In this document: positions 22,930-35,000 of the stretch, in pieces
Numbering within the stretch: position 1 is the first letter of the stretch
Layout: each line of letters begins with the position of its first letter
Source of the DNA: Harmonia axyridis
Taxonomy: Eukaryota; Arthropoda; Insecta; Coleoptera; Coccinellidae
Length of the DNA stretch: 64,000 bases
Assembly (NCBI RefSeq): GCF_914767665.1
Contig: NC_059505.1
Coordinates: forward strand, 36,267,506-36,331,505
Reading direction: 5' to 3'
Position numbers and translations under genes: made by a program
The notes under the pieces: generated by a model
The model's database searches: none
What the model saw: only the letters and a program-made list of their open reading frames with translations
Told to the model about the DNA's origin: nothing

Positions 22930-23560
22930 AACAAAGCATCATCGATTCTGAACGATGTTTAGAGCTGCTTAGGTGGAATAAACAGGATGTTTTGCGTCGA
23001 TATGAGACAGTGGATTCATTCTACACTCCTGTGACAAAGAAGCGTCAGCTAAGTGGAAGACAGTCGTAGAAAGGACTTAAATCTCAAACATCAGTTGGCA
23101 AGGTTAAGGGCTTTTGTAGTTTTGGTTGTGTATATTTCATTATTTGTTCATTAAGTATCATGACCAAGATGAAACCATCAACAGTGAATACTTAATAACG
23201 TTCTTGGATCGATTGAGTGTGGAAATTAAAAATTAAAATTGTCGCCACCAAGACAATTCGCCTTATCACAAATCGATTAAAATCATGGAGAAATTGAAAG
23301 CAATGCTGTTCTTACTTAGCTTATTCTCCAGATCTGGCCCTCAGTCATAACTGCCTTTCAGCAGACGTGAAAAGAACGCTACAGGGCAAGAAATTTGGCT
23401 CTAATGAAGAAGTGATTTCGCAAGTTGATGCCTCTTAGGCAAGCTCACTACAAGTTGAAAGAGAGTTGGAGTTCATATATCACTCTTGAAAGGGACTATG
23501 TAAACGAATAAAGTTGATTTTTTAAGAAAAAATGTGTTTTACTGGTTAGGCCCGGTCATA
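22930..23560 (+). mobile_element. Mariner family C remnant (C-terminal half)
   Basis: Decayed plus-strand copy. RYETVDSFYTPVTKKRQLS corresponds to RYVTMDxTWLHHFTPES..RQS; INSEYLITFLDRLSVEI corresponds to INSDYYIALLDRLKDEI. It continues through a PYHKSIKIMEKL equivalent to the helix after the last Asp (near 23330-23440). The 3' end near 23555 reads ttactggttaggcccggtca, related to the family's terminal repeat. Multiple stops. Confidence 0.7.
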
Positions 23561-23699
23561 TTGAGGGTAGTGTTAGTTGTCTTGGTTGTCCTTACCGGAA
23601 CACAAAGCCAGAAAAACTCAGTGATCCAATAATATATAGTAATAAATGATTTTTTTTTTATATAGATAGAAAAATTAAACAAAAAATACCATTCTCAGT

Positions 23700-24045
23700 G
23701 GGGAATTCCTGTGTACACAAATTTGCAATTGCATTTGTTGTATCTGCAGAATCTTCCAGGGTGGCTGCACAGCCACCATCTCTATTCGTGTCACCCCCAG
23801 CGGCGCGCGGCAACAGGTCGCCAACACCCTTTTTGGCCAACGGCGGTGCCGATCGAAGAAGAAGAAGAGGAGCAACCGGAGAGGATTTCCGATTTCCTGA
23901 ACGCTTCTATGGGCGGTAGAGGGAGACGGTATCCCGATGCGGCGGACGCCGAATCGACTACCGATCGCAGCATGGCCAGTCCGCCTTGCGAACGTAACAG
24001 AGAGGTTGGTACGCCTGACCGGTGATTGCCCGCAACGTCGATTTC
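23700..24045 (+). other. GC-rich open frame, possible exon
   Basis: An abrupt GC-rich patch inside AT-rich DNA. An open frame of 104 codons (23711-24025) contains VPIEEEEEEQPERISDFLNA and GGRGRRYPDAADAESTTDR. Acceptor-like AG sites precede it (cttccag, cacag, cccccag) and GTTGGTACG at 24004 could be a donor. The opposite strand is also open in parts, so the evidence for coding is weak. No family recognised. Confidence 0.25.
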
Positions 24046-24059
24046 TTTTGCCGCAGCGC

Positions 24060-27000
24060 GAAATAATTTTTTTTTTGTTGGCGTTTTTGCGAGTATTTAT
24101 GTTTTAGTGGGGCTTCGCGCCCGATTGGATTTTTTTTGTTGGTGGTTTTGTGACACCAAGGAAGTTTTTTTTTTGAGTGGATTAAGAGGATATTTTTGCT
24201 GGAGTTGGGATTATCTTGATTGTTTTTGGAGGTGAGAACTGTGATTTTTTTTGTGGTATTTGTGGTTTAAATGTGAGGAATTCGGTGCGCTCTTATGCTC
24301 AATTTTATAGATGATGCGTTATGTTAGTTTACCGCATTTTGGAAATCCCTAAGACGTACACAATGATAACATTGTCTTTTGGTTAGCAGAGATGATGATG
24401 TTGACATTTCACACAAATGAACTTGAAGTATATGGTGACGATGAAACACATTTTTTTTCGACGTAATTGCTGGATTTGCCGTGAATTCTTTTTGAGAGCA
24501 TCCGAACCTAAAAAAACTCAAGGAGAATATCGAAAAAATGCTTTATACTCCCTTAATAGGATTGAGTTGAAATTCAGTTTGTACATGTGAAATAATCCTT
24601 CAATTTTGGTTTATTATTTTCATTAACCATGGATTCGTTCGAGGAACAAACTTCAACTCAACTTGAAATTTTCAAAGTTTAAGTTTTGAGAAGTATAAAA
24701 CCTAAAATTGATTGAAAAATCCGTTCGTACGCCGTCCTGAGCTTTTCTAGTAAATAATGAAAAATATTGGCATGGAATTTGCAACAAAAAACTGTGATTA
24801 CAACCCATGAATTTTTGAGACAAAAAATCGAGAACTCAAATTTTGCAAAATTCATATTTACTTGAAGTGACAACGCACAACCATAAAATTTCAAACCTGT
24901 AATGCTATCGTTACCCTGGTTGAAATATTTCCTTACTGCAAGGCTCTAGCTCAATAAGTGTAGGAGTTATGGATTTTACAATATTGCTCTTTGAATATCA
25001 TATTATCATCATCACAACAAAATTACTCGATCGGCCTAGATGCTTGTACCTTATTGAATACTTCATCCAATTTCACAATTTGCTTTTTTTCTAATAATCT
25101 TTAGGTTTGAAATATTTTTCGAGCAGAATGATATCTCGTAAACCATTTTGTGAAATTTGCAGTGTTCTTACGTCAAATTTCAGGATGATCGTTCTGTCAG
25201 AACTCTTCACCTAGATAAAGATAAAATAACCGATAACAATAACATCATGATGAATCGTATCTCGTATATGACAGTTCTGTGGTCTTAAATAGTTTCATGA
25301 ATGACGAGCGCTCAAAAGCTTCCACACCAAATCGGGGATTTTATCAAAACTCGAAACGGTTGTCTATAAATGGGGATTTTGGTTTTGAAAAGAGGAAAAA
25401 GTGAGCACGAGATATGTCAGGTAGATACGGTGGTCATTACATACGATTTGTGAGTTTTTGGCCAAAAATTCGCAAATGTGGTAGAAAATGCTTGGATTAT
25501 TTGTCCCACAAATCTAGTTCCTGCGAAAAAATCATGTAACATTTTCAGCTATTTGAAAATTGGCAATAAGCGCGGTAAATGGACGAAGAAATGACAGTTA
25601 TCGATCGAAATCATCGTCTATTATAGATAATAACATTTGTGGCTACATAGCAACAAAAATCGTCTCGACAATCGAATTCACACAACTTCGTTATAAAGTT
25701 TATAAGGTAGCATTTTTATCTCTTGTTTGATAACTCTTATCTCAAAATTTCCATACTTGCTTGGTTTATAACCTGCAAAATTTCCTGAGTATCTACAAAT
25801 AAACTGAATAACACTTGAGTTCTATTCCCCCCTCTTCAAAATTTCCATGGACTAGGTGGAACATTCCTAGTCTTAAAAGAAATGATGAGATAATTTATTT
25901 CAATAATGTCAATTTGGATGGATGCTTATGTAAATCATTGGAATCTGAATTTTACGGTAATATATCAGGTTACCGTAAAATTTTATCTAGTTTTACTTCA
26001 TTTTTATGGATGTCGTAAATTAGGACTCAAATGTCAAAACAAGAAATGTCCTTGAATCATCTTTATGTTATTAAGATTTTTAAATTCCAAAAACCTTTCA
26101 TATTGTTTTTAGATTGTTGTCATTCATGATCGAGAGAATTAGTTATGTTATTGAACTATTTAGGTACTCATGATATTATCGATACTCATTTAAATGAAAA
26201 AATCCTGAAAATCCAATTCAAATTATTCAAACCACAAAATACTTATTGACAATTACGTAACATTCATATTATATGTTAATGATTGAATTGTCTAATATTC
26301 TGTAGGAAAATTTGGGAGATATGCGATATAGTTATGATTAATCTCAGTGTCAACAATATTTGCTTGCATAATACAACTTGAAAGTTCAATTGAGGATTTA
26401 TCTGTGAGCATCAGCAGCCTTGTGGTGGAGCAGATGCGCTTACATCTTTTGTGCTTTTATTGCGTACCTGAAAGAAATAAAGAATGGCTTAAAAAAGTAT
26501 GTTGGGGGATATAGTTCTAAACCCCTGAAGTTATTTGAACCTCATTCGAAAGCAATGGGTTGAATATGAGACTCTTTATTCATCTGTTTTATTATCATGT
26601 GAGAATCACCCAATCGTGAAATTTGGTACAGTGCACTTTACATGTGATGTATTCAGGGGATATTGGATATCTAAGGTTATCAACTTGGGATAATATTGTA
26701 TGCGTTTTGTTGAGTGATTTTTTTTCTATCTGCTTCTGCATTCTGAATTGACGATTTTTTCAATCGATGAATGAATAATTCTGATGCAAATTAAGCAAAT
26801 TAAAGAGCGATAATCGATTTTGTACGTCATTAAACTTACATTTCGAATTCATTCACTTGATGTTTCGTCAATAAAATTTCGTTAATCTAATTCGAAAGAG
26901 AAGTCATTATCATTACGATTGGATTTGAAATCAAATTTTGAAAACTTTTTAACTAATGAGATCGGAACCTGAAGGTGATCAATATTGCATTGTGAAACAG

Positions 27001-27231
27001 AGTTAAGTTCTTCAATTGTGATAATGATAATCTACTTGATGTTCGTTTTAAAGCAATTTTTTATTTTCACGATTGATGTTTGCATGTCCTTTGATTATAA
27101 AGATAAATGAAGCTTTTGTATTCAAGAATTGTTCTGGAGTCTACCATCGTTAGAAGGATGATGAAATGTTTACTTCGAATTCAAAATGTCGTCCTGCAGA
27201 TCATATAGATAACTTGATTTGTTCTTATGTT
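24060..27231. other. Long unassigned AT-rich stretch
   Basis: More than 3 kb with no recognised transposon or gene. The only item of note is the exon-like piece at 26411-26467 on the minus strand. A 67-codon frame at 25815-26018 has no known relatives. Confidence 0.4.
26411..26467 (-). CDS. Possible terminal coding exon
   Basis: On the minus strand, a pyrimidine-rich acceptor (tttatttctttcag) is followed by 18 open codons and a TGA: VRNKSTKDVSASAPPQGC. The other two frames close within nine codons. The sequence is protein-like but too short to assign, and no upstream exon was found. It could equally be chance. Confidence 0.18.
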   Translation of the reverse strand, partial: VRNKSTKDVSASAPPQGC

Positions 27232-27305
27232 ACAGGGCGTTTCTGAAAAATGACTGTTTCAAATATTTCGCTATATCTTGGTCATTTTTATTGGTTATAT
27301 GATAC

Positions 27306-27600
27306 CTCAGAGTAATAAACATAAATAGAAGGAGCATATGTCATTTTCAGCTAGCAAATCTTGTCCCCAACAATTAAATTTGGCATGAAGCGCGCGGAAA
27401 TGAAAACATATCAGTGATACGATATTTCACGAGTTTCTCCACAGAGAACGCACTTCTGCTGTCACATAGTGAAACAACATTGCATATTTACTCAAAATAT
27501 ATTAAAATAAATACCTAAATATATCAGGAATTCGGAAAACAAACTTCAAGTGCCCCAAACGATGGAAAATAACCGATAACACTAGGAGAGCAAAAGTTAG
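27306..27600 (-). mobile_element. P-type MITE, copy 4 (half element)
   Basis: Starts CTCAGAGTAATAAACATAAA and matches the first half of copy 1, including the zinc-finger stub on the minus strand (KCVLCGETR near 27440). It breaks off after aggagagcaaaagtta at 27600, so the other end is missing. Just upstream (27234) lies a ttacagggcgtttctgaa end resembling the CAGGGTGTTT termini. Confidence 0.7.
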
Positions 27601-27784
27601 AAATTAATGATCGTTTCATATATAGATATAGAAAAAATTCAATAGGCTCCTTGTATTTGAGGTAAATTTCATTAAAATTCAATGACTTCATTAAATTTTA
27701 ATGAACATTCCTGCAACTGGGTGTAAATTTTATAGTTCTCAAGATGCCTTCAGTGAGTATTGAATTTTGGACATCCTATACATC

Positions 27785-27792
27785 CTCGTGTC
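27785..27792. repeat. 8-bp target-site duplication (left), CTCGTGTC
   Basis: Identical to 28452-28459. Confidence 0.85.
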
Positions 27793-28451
27793 CAAGGGCG
27801 GATATAGCTCTTTTTCATGGGGGGGGGGGGGGGGGTGTAGTAACTGATTTTATTCGTATGCGCGTTCGAATCTAAATAGGCTTAATTAATGTACGAGGTA
27901 CGAGAAGAAACTGAAAAAAAAAAAAAAGGTTCTCTACAACTTGCTGATGCCGAACATTTATAAGGATTATACGATAAGATTCGGCAAGTGTGTGCAATTA
28001 TCCATCTGTGACACTGAAATATCCAGCCCTCAAAGAGTCCGACGAATATTTATTTATTCTCCTTCATCTGGATGTAATAAACAAAAACAAACGATTCAGA
28101 GCGATCCGAGAGGTCGTCGGTGAAACCAGAACGTCCTAATAGTAGCATTTTTGCAACAAAATACAGATTACGTATTCACTTGGTCCGTTTTCTGGCTGAT
28201 CGAGCGATATTTCGAAAACTACAATAGCTATAGGCTTTCCGTTTTTTCAGTTTAATTTGTGCTGAAAGGTTTTTGCTTATAACGCATTTAGGAAGTTGTC
28301 ATTGATTGTAATATTTGGGAAATTAGTAATTTGAAATTATTGCATGATATATATTTTATGTGCACCAAGTTCCGTAACTTTTTTTCAGGGTTTCGATATT
28401 CATGGGAGGGGGGGTAATTACCCCCATTACCCCCCCGTAAATCCGCCCTTG
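27793..28451. mobile_element. hAT-type MITE (659 bp) with poly-G tract
   Basis: Terminal inverted repeats CAAGGGCGGATATAG and, reversed, CAAGGGCGGATTTA, with the perfect 8-bp duplication CTCGTGTC outside. A CAxGGGCGGA-type end plus 8-bp duplication is typical of hAT elements. It holds a run of 17 G at 27819-27835, and near the right end a block of G runs facing C runs (28407-28437). A 60-codon frame inside (27941-28123) has no recognisable transposase character. Confidence 0.82.
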
Positions 28452-28459
28452 CTCGTGTC
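28452..28459. repeat. 8-bp target-site duplication (right), CTCGTGTC
   Basis: Partner of 27785-27792. Confidence 0.85.
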
Positions 28460-29129
28460 CAAGATTAACATCTCCTGAATTTCCATTCTTGACATCCTGA
28501 AACCAAATAGAGAGAACCGATTCCGAAGGCCGTTAAAATCGCCGATACGTCAATTATTCCATCGATCGACATTCGATTCGAATCAATTAATCTTATCGAC
28601 GATCGAAGATGCGATGCGAGATAAATATATCGAATTTTCCGATCGGTTTAACGTCGCGCAAATATGCGCTTTCTATACCTACTACGATCTCGCTTGTAGC
28701 GGGGCGCTCGCAACATCGCGATGTATCGATCAAGGACGGCCTTAATCGATGACAGGAGCAGACGATAAAAGTCGAATTAGACGCTATCAGGTACAAATAA
28801 GGCCGCTTTTTCTGTTGACGTCGCGTGGAAAGCGAGGTGACCGAGATTTTCGCCGTTTTAGAAGAATGGTGTTGGGAAATTCTTCATTGTGCACTTGGTC
28901 CGTTGACTTATCAACTGTGAGTTTTAAATTTTGAGGCGAAATTGGTCTTGTAACGCTAAAATCGTTAGTACCTCGATATTTTTCATTTAACGTTTACTTA
29001 ATAATGAAAGAAACCAATTAATATTTTCTCCTTTTTAACTTTCGAGGGTTATTTTTCAATTCCCATCAAAATAATGAATGAATAAATCTGTTAGTGATAT
29101 AGTTAGTATATGATTTATCTTCTCATATA
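28460..29129. other. CpG-rich, transposon-free island
   Basis: From about 28510 to 28870 the DNA is rich in CGAT/TCGA words and CpG and matches no repeat here. Open frames are short and on both strands. Candidate regulatory DNA; no direct functional evidence. The part after 28930 is AT-rich and featureless. Confidence 0.35.
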
Positions 29130-29642
29130 AAGGATGTTTTTTATAGAGCTGTAGAACTTCAAATTGCAATAAAACAACGAGGGATTATTCGCTTGACATG
29201 AATTTTATTTATCCGCAAGATAATCTTGTGGCATTACATTTTAAATATGATTTCTGGCATATGACCGCCACGGCTGGCTCGGATGTAGTCCAATCTGGAC
29301 GTCCAATTTTCGATGACTTTCCAACATTTGTAGCCGTATATCGGCAATACGCGGCGAATATTGTCTTCCAAACGGTCAAAGGTTTGTGGCTTATCCGCAT
29401 AGACCAATGACTTTACATAGCCCCATAGAAAGTAGTCTAGCGGTGTTAAATCACAAGATCTTGTTGGTCAATTATTTTCGACATAAAATTGCACTATTTG
29501 CAAGCGTTGTTCAGGCGTGAGCCTATTCATGATGAATTGCCAAACCAAACTGAGAATAAATCACTTAACAGCTGTTAAATAGGTTGCCATCTCGAACAGT
29601 AATGCCAACTTAAAGTTATATACCTCGATAAAAAACACCCGT
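29130..29642 (-). mobile_element. Mariner family B (DD41D), copy 2, heavily deleted
   Basis: Both ends are present: aggatgttttttatagagct at the left and cctcgataaaaaacacccgt at the right. The minus strand keeps the C-terminal coding block (GYVKSLVYADK near 29405, then VIENWTSRLDY equivalents). At about 29467 it jumps from the WPPRSCDL region straight to the 5' coding stub, so the middle of the element is gone. 513 bp instead of about 900. Confidence 0.8.
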
Positions 29643-29649
29643 TAGTAAT

Positions 29650-30385
29650 CATCAATTCCCAAACACTTCGATATTCAAAGGGACACATATCCCATTAAGA
29701 ATGACCTCCGAAATAAACATCAATAATGCACGGGGCCCCTTGGTAAACCACCACGTCCCTTGCACGCAACACCTACATAAATTCCCACCCCACTTCGAAA
29801 AGCAACAGTTCGCCCCCAACTAAAAAAAATATACGCCTTTATTCAGTCATAATCACCGAAATTATTTCGTATACGAAACTTGAGAACGACAAATTATCGT
29901 GGTGTCCGTGGGTCTACGGAACCCCGTTTAGACGCGTATCGATCGAAAATACCGAGTGTATCGCACGCAACGATCGGGGAAAAACCACGGTGACGCTAGC
30001 GTGCAAACGGCCATGTTTTTTTTTATCGTATTGCGCACCGGAAACATTAACACAAAGGCCGTTTCTATGAGCAGAAATTACAAGGTGCCCCAGGCCCTCT
30101 AGACCTATTTCGCGTTGTCTAATGACCTGACAGGAATTACAGACCGTGAATACGATACGTTTTTTTTCTTTCTTGCTTTAGATCAGCTCCTATGTTTTGC
30201 TGGAATTACGCGAGTTTTGCGTCCGATAATTTTGATTTTTGTATTGTTCTATTGGATTTTGGTTGGAAGTCAAGTAAAATGAAATTTTTACTTTTAGCAA
30301 TTCAACCATTGCCAATCTGATCAAAATTGATCTTTGTCATCAGTTGGTGAATATTGACACAAAATTTAAAGAAAAATGTAGTAAT
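29650..30385. other. CpG-containing unassigned island
   Basis: About 29700-30180 is GC-richer than average and free of repeats known from this window; no coding features recognised. Confidence 0.3.
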
Positions 30386-30389
30386 ATTC

Positions 30390-30973
30390 CTCAGAGTCAT
30401 AAACATAGATAGAGGGAACATATGTCATTTTCAGTAAGCAAATTTTGTCCCCAATATGAACTATCTAATTTGACAGGAAGCGCGCGGAAATGAAAACATA
30501 ACAGTGATACGATATTTCACTCAATTCGCGAGTTTCTCCACAAAGAACGCACATCTTATGTTTCATAGTGAATCAACGTTTCATATTAACTCAAAATATA
30601 TTGAAAAAAATACATTAATATATCAGAAATTCAGAAAAAAAACTTCAACCGCGCTAAACGACGTGAAACAACCGATGACACTAGGAGAGTAAAAGTTGTC
30701 AAACCTTGGATTTCAGCAGATATATACAGAAAATAATAAATATTCTGCTTATTCTTAGGGAAAATATTGGTTTTCAAAGTATTCAAATTTGCATATTTAA
30801 TTGAGAATCACTCAAATAAATATATTTCATTCAATATAATATACATTGATGATGATGATGATGATAAAATTGTCGATTTCAATATATATGACAATCCGAC
30901 CACGTTATCTAACCATGTTGGGGACATGTTAAAATTGCGTATATTCCCTCTATCTATGTTTATTACTCAGTAG
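30390..30973 (-). mobile_element. P-type MITE, copy 5
   Basis: Left end CTCAGAGTCATAAACATAGA, right end ctatctatgtttattactca. The minus strand carries the zinc-finger stub with an ATG: MKHKMCVLCGETRELSE near 30570-30515. A (GAT)n run at 30845-30864 has expanded in the interior. No clear target duplication. About 584 bp. Confidence 0.75.
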
Positions 30974-30974
30974 C

Positions 30975-31490
30975 CTCTGGTAATTATATGATGCTAAATT
31001 TCTCTGTGTTCATCAACAGTTGAAATCATACAAATATTGAGACTATTATGGGAAAAAGGTTTTGAACATTTTCTATTGTTTATATTGATACAAATCATAC
31101 GATGTAGTAAACTTGTGAAATCAGTCAAATTTAATGGTTCCAATAAATGGTACAGGGACCTAGTGTTCCCATTAAAAAAAAATAACTAAACTCTGTTTCA
31201 CAGCTTCGTAATCAAAAATCCTGCTAAATGGACCTGCAATCCACTAGATTCTACTTAAAAAAATTACCTGTAAATCTTTTAATTTCAGAGTTCTATCATC
31301 AGTATTAGCGGAGATATAAATTTTTTTCGATATCGCCATTTTTTCAATTTTCGCTTGTAACTCGAAAACTGAAGAAGGTGACCAAAACTGAGTAGTACTC
31401 TTGTTAGTTTCTCAGAAAAAGAGAACGAGAATGGGGTATCAGATCTTGTCTATCTCCCTTGATTTAAAAGTGATAAAACATAGTTACACT
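30975..31490. other. Unassigned stretch
   Basis: No gene recognised. The segment 31310-31440 has the style of MITE interiors (cgcttgtaactcgaaaactg), but no ends were found. Confidence 0.3.
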
Positions 31491-31493
31491 GTA

Positions 31494-32101
31494 CAGGGTG
31501 GGCAAATAAGCGAACTTCAGAACGCCTGAAGCTATCGCTTTGCGACCTGCAGGTTTTTATATGCAAATTTGATGGAATTTCTGTTTCTGTTAAGAAAATC
31601 CTATCATTACATTTGAAATTTCGGAGTTAAATGACCAAAACAATGAACTTCTGACTTAGCGCCCCCTATAGAAAACATCAAAAACAAATTTATCATGAGT
31701 ATATTTTGTCCCAAATCAACAAGTTATTATCTTCCAGACGAGATCTAATTTGCTCTGAAATGTCGAGCCAGTTACAGGCGTTTCAATCAGTCAGATTTCT
31801 CCCCTCCGCCTACCCTTATTTGATGTCGTAAAATCGAAAGTGACAATTCAGAAAGATAGAGAATTTTTCAAGGATAACAGTGATGATATTTTTTCTTCAA
31901 CTTCATATGAAACATTTTCGACAAAATTCATTTTTCTACTCGACGGTAGCTATTACGCCCCCTAGCGGTAGAGGTATGAACTTCAAAACAATTTCCAGTG
32001 TGTTTTATTGTACACTTTAGTGGTAAAAATTTTCACCGCAAGTCTCTACGATGAGTGGATCCTGAGATATAGCCGCTTACCTCGCTTATTTGCCCACCCT
32101 G
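31494..32101. mobile_element. MITE with CAGGGTGGGCAAATAAGCGA ends (608 bp)
   Basis: Perfect 20-base inverted repeats at 31494-31513 and 32082-32101, each flanked by TA, consistent with TA target duplication as in Tc1/mariner-like elements. The interior encodes nothing recognisable. The CAGGGT start is shared with the long-arm element at 35002 and with the ends at 4843 and 12489. Confidence 0.82.
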
Positions 32102-32104
32102 TAC

Positions 32105-32735
32105 ATACTCTAGCCCGATATTCCGCGAATTTTACAACGTACTCCATCTCTAACGATGCCTTCATTTTCGACTGCGAACGCCACCACTCAACCGCGAAAC
32201 TACTAAATGGATCGTTATACACGAAAAACGCGATTCATATGTCTAGCGGACGATAAAAGCGCCGTAAAAACGTTTATAAATAAATGGGGCCCGAACCGTA
32301 CGATACCAAAGAGCGCAATAATTATTGTTCCGAATAGAAAGTTCGAGATTTCATGCTGGATCCATTATCCGACGCGACCTTGAAACAAATAGCAATAGGG
32401 TACCGAATGTGGGACAAGAATTAGGCGAGGATTGAAACAATCGAAGTTGCCGGCAACAAAAAAACGCGGACATGTCGATCCGATGGCCATTAAACATACA
32501 CGAGATCGATCCGATGGTTTTTTTTTCGTCAGGTTCCTGATTCCGTTTTAATTCGATATTGTTGATAGTATCGGTGCTGTTTCGTGGAACAATCGACATA
32601 ACCCAGATTCGGGTATGAATCATCGGAAGAAGAAGAACAACAAGAAATCGATTGTGGAGTAATAACGGTAGTCGAACGCAGGCTACGACGTTAGTCCGAA
32701 AAGTTGTGACGGCCTATTAATTGAATTATTCTAAT
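32105..32735. other. CpG-rich, transposon-free island
   Basis: GC-richer DNA with many CGA/TCG words. Open frames on both strands (32008-32256 +, 32351-32623 -) show no known domains. Confidence 0.3.
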
Positions 32736-32740
32736 ATTTT

Positions 32741-32905
32741 AACAAGCCAATTGAAAAGTACCCGGCCCACCATAGTGAAACACATTTTTTTCGGCAAAAT
32801 TCGATTTTATTATTCAACACTCGCTCTGCTCGCCGAAGGGGCTCCGCCCCTTGGACCCCGTCACTATGCCGGTAGATCCTTCACTGGGTATCCCTCTAGA
32901 AAATA
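32741..32905 (-). mobile_element. Terminal fragment of an irritans-type mariner
   Basis: The end aacaagccaattgaaaagta matches the terminal repeat of the family C mariner at 20319. It is followed by a 3'-untranslated-like segment (ttattattcaac). No coding sequence remains. The GC-rich part after 32822 is of unknown origin. Confidence 0.5.
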
Positions 32906-32909
32906 AAAG

Positions 32910-33219
32910 ATTTTTTTCGGAAACCTTGTATCGTTAGCTGATTTTAGACGATTCACTCGGTATCCTATGCTGATTCTAGGGTAGAATTCTATATGACTTC
33001 TTTCCTAGAACATACCGTTTCGCCCTTGCTCACATGAAAATATTTGATGCAAATAACTTTCCATGACGACAAATCAAGGGCGGTCCTAGCCTTAAATTTT
33101 GAGGGGGTTCGCCGTTATGTGCTTCGAGTATTTCTATGGGACCAAATCCCAGATTATACCGATATCAAGCCTTACCTCTCAAAAATATTTATATTTAGAT
33201 ATTCATATGAATATTTATA
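32910..33219. other. Unassigned stretch with a single hAT-like end
   Basis: caagggcggtcctagcct at about 33075 resembles one end of the hAT MITE at 27793 but no partner end was found. Confidence 0.3.
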
Positions 33220-34567
33220 TAAGGCGTACAACTTTGCGTCCACCGTTTTGCAATAGATGGCTGTAACGGTAAGTGGTAGTAGAAATAAATATATCGTAGA
33301 TGTCATACAATAAGTTTAGGTATTTGTGAACATAACGCCATTGACATGTTAGTCGATTTGTGTCTGCATCATAAAGTTATTCACGATTAACCATGTTAGC
33401 TTACGAGCCAAATTCTCGTCATTTGCAGGAGGTTTCAATTTTCCATTAAAATATGAAAAAATCCGCGGCTGAGGTTCATCGAATGCTTTCAAATACCTAT
33501 AGTGAGAACGATATTGGTGGAAGAACGTACCAACGATATTGTTTATGTCTAGGTTTAGTTATTTTCTGGTACATCTGTAAAATGGCTTGTTCCGTTTGAT
33601 TAAATAAATAAAGATATAGATGAGTGGTTTCAACGCTTCAAGAATGGTGATTTTGATGTCGAAGACCAGCATCGCGGTGGAAGAGAGAAGTTTTTTGAAG
33701 ATGCAGAATTGGAGGCAATAATTGATCAAGACTCATGTCAAACGCAACAATAATTGTAGGATCAATAGGAGTGACACTAAAAGCCATTTCAAAACGCCTG
33801 AAAGTCATAGGAATGACTCAGAAACAAGGAAATTGGGTGCGGTACGAGTTGAAGCCGCGAGGTGTTTGAACGACGTTTATTTACTTGTGAACAGCTGCTT
33901 GCAAGAAAAAGACGGAAGGGGTTTCTGCATCGGATTGGGACTGGAGACGAAAAATGGGTTCATTACGATAATCCCAAGCGCATAAAATCATGAGGATATC
34001 CTGACAATGCTTCCACATCGACGGCCAAACCGAATATTCACGGTTCTAAGGTCATGCTCAGTATTTGGTGGGACCAGCTCGGCGTAGTGTATTATGACTG
34101 AAAGAATCACAGGCGATCGTTATCGAACGCAATTAATGCGTTTGTACCGAGCATTGAAAAACAAACCGTCGCAATACAACGAGAGAGAAGATGAATTGAT
34201 TTTACTGCATGACAATGCTCGACCCCATGTTGCGAAAGTAGTCAAGATATACTTGGAAACGTTAAAATGGGAATTCCTACCCCACAACCCTACCCGACGT
34301 ATTCTCCAGACGTTGCTCCCACGGACTATCACTTGTTTCAATTAATAGCACACGGCCTGGCTGACCAACACTTCCGATCTTATGAAGAAGTAAAAACTTG
34401 AATCGATTCGTGGATCGCTTCAAAAGATGACCAGTTTTTTCAATTCGTACGCTGTCCGAAAGATGGGAGAAAGTAGTGACCAGCGATGGGCAATACTTTG
34501 AATTATAAATGTATAACCAGTTTTTTACAATAAAGCCTCGAATTTCGCAAAAAAAGTTGTACCCTTA
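33220..34567 (+). mobile_element. Mariner family A (DD34D), copy 3, with internal insertion
   Basis: Both terminal repeats are present (aaggcgtacaactttg at the left, aaaagttgtaccctta at the right). Coding blocks in several frames follow the family order: EVHRMLSNTYS, EWFQRFKNGDF then DVEDQHRGGREKFFEDAEL, CLNDVYLLVNSCLQ (a shifted version of the ERRLFACEQLL block), TGDEKWVHYDNPK equivalents, then ITGDRYRTQLMRLYRALKNK, LLHDNARPHVAKVV and LETLKWEFLP. The last catalytic block (DVAPTDYHLFQ) near 34310 is frameshifted. About 85 bases of foreign DNA interrupt it at 33533-33619. Confidence 0.88.
33533..33619 (+). mobile_element. Short insertion, perhaps a truncated retroelement tail
   Basis: This segment splits the sequence that in other family A copies reads gaacgtgccgagagtggttt. 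It ends with ttgattaaataaataaagat, like the AT-rich tail of a short 5'-truncated retroposon. Identity unknown. Confidence 0.4.
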
Positions 34568-34569
34568 TG

Positions 34570-35000
34570 TATTTGTTGTATTATAATACCATTATTTACT
34601 TATCAGGGTTTTAACCATTCAGGTAGAAATTAAAAAAAAATTACATTGTTTAATAAGAAAAAAAAAAGACAATTGGCAACTACATCACAAAATCTAATTT
34701 GGTCTTTAAAACTTTGAACCCTTTGAAAACCTTGTAATCACGGCGTCCTCGTCAACATCAATGTCCCTATAAATGTTCAGGAGGACAAAATACTCCATAA
34801 AAATGGAAGCAAACTACTAAATATGTCGTTTTCCACTGAATCTTGTCATCTGAATCTTATTATTATCCTCTATGATAGAAAAACTTTATTCAAATCAACA
34901 GAATTTTCTCACACCAAAATATCACAGCGATATATATCGATATTTTACTCTTACATATTTCGATACATTTCGATAGTGTCAGAAATTATCGATACAATAT
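34570..35000. other. Unassigned stretch
   Basis: AT-rich. The segment 34920-34995 has repeated TATCGATA words that partly mirror the sequence just right of 36925. Confidence 0.35.
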
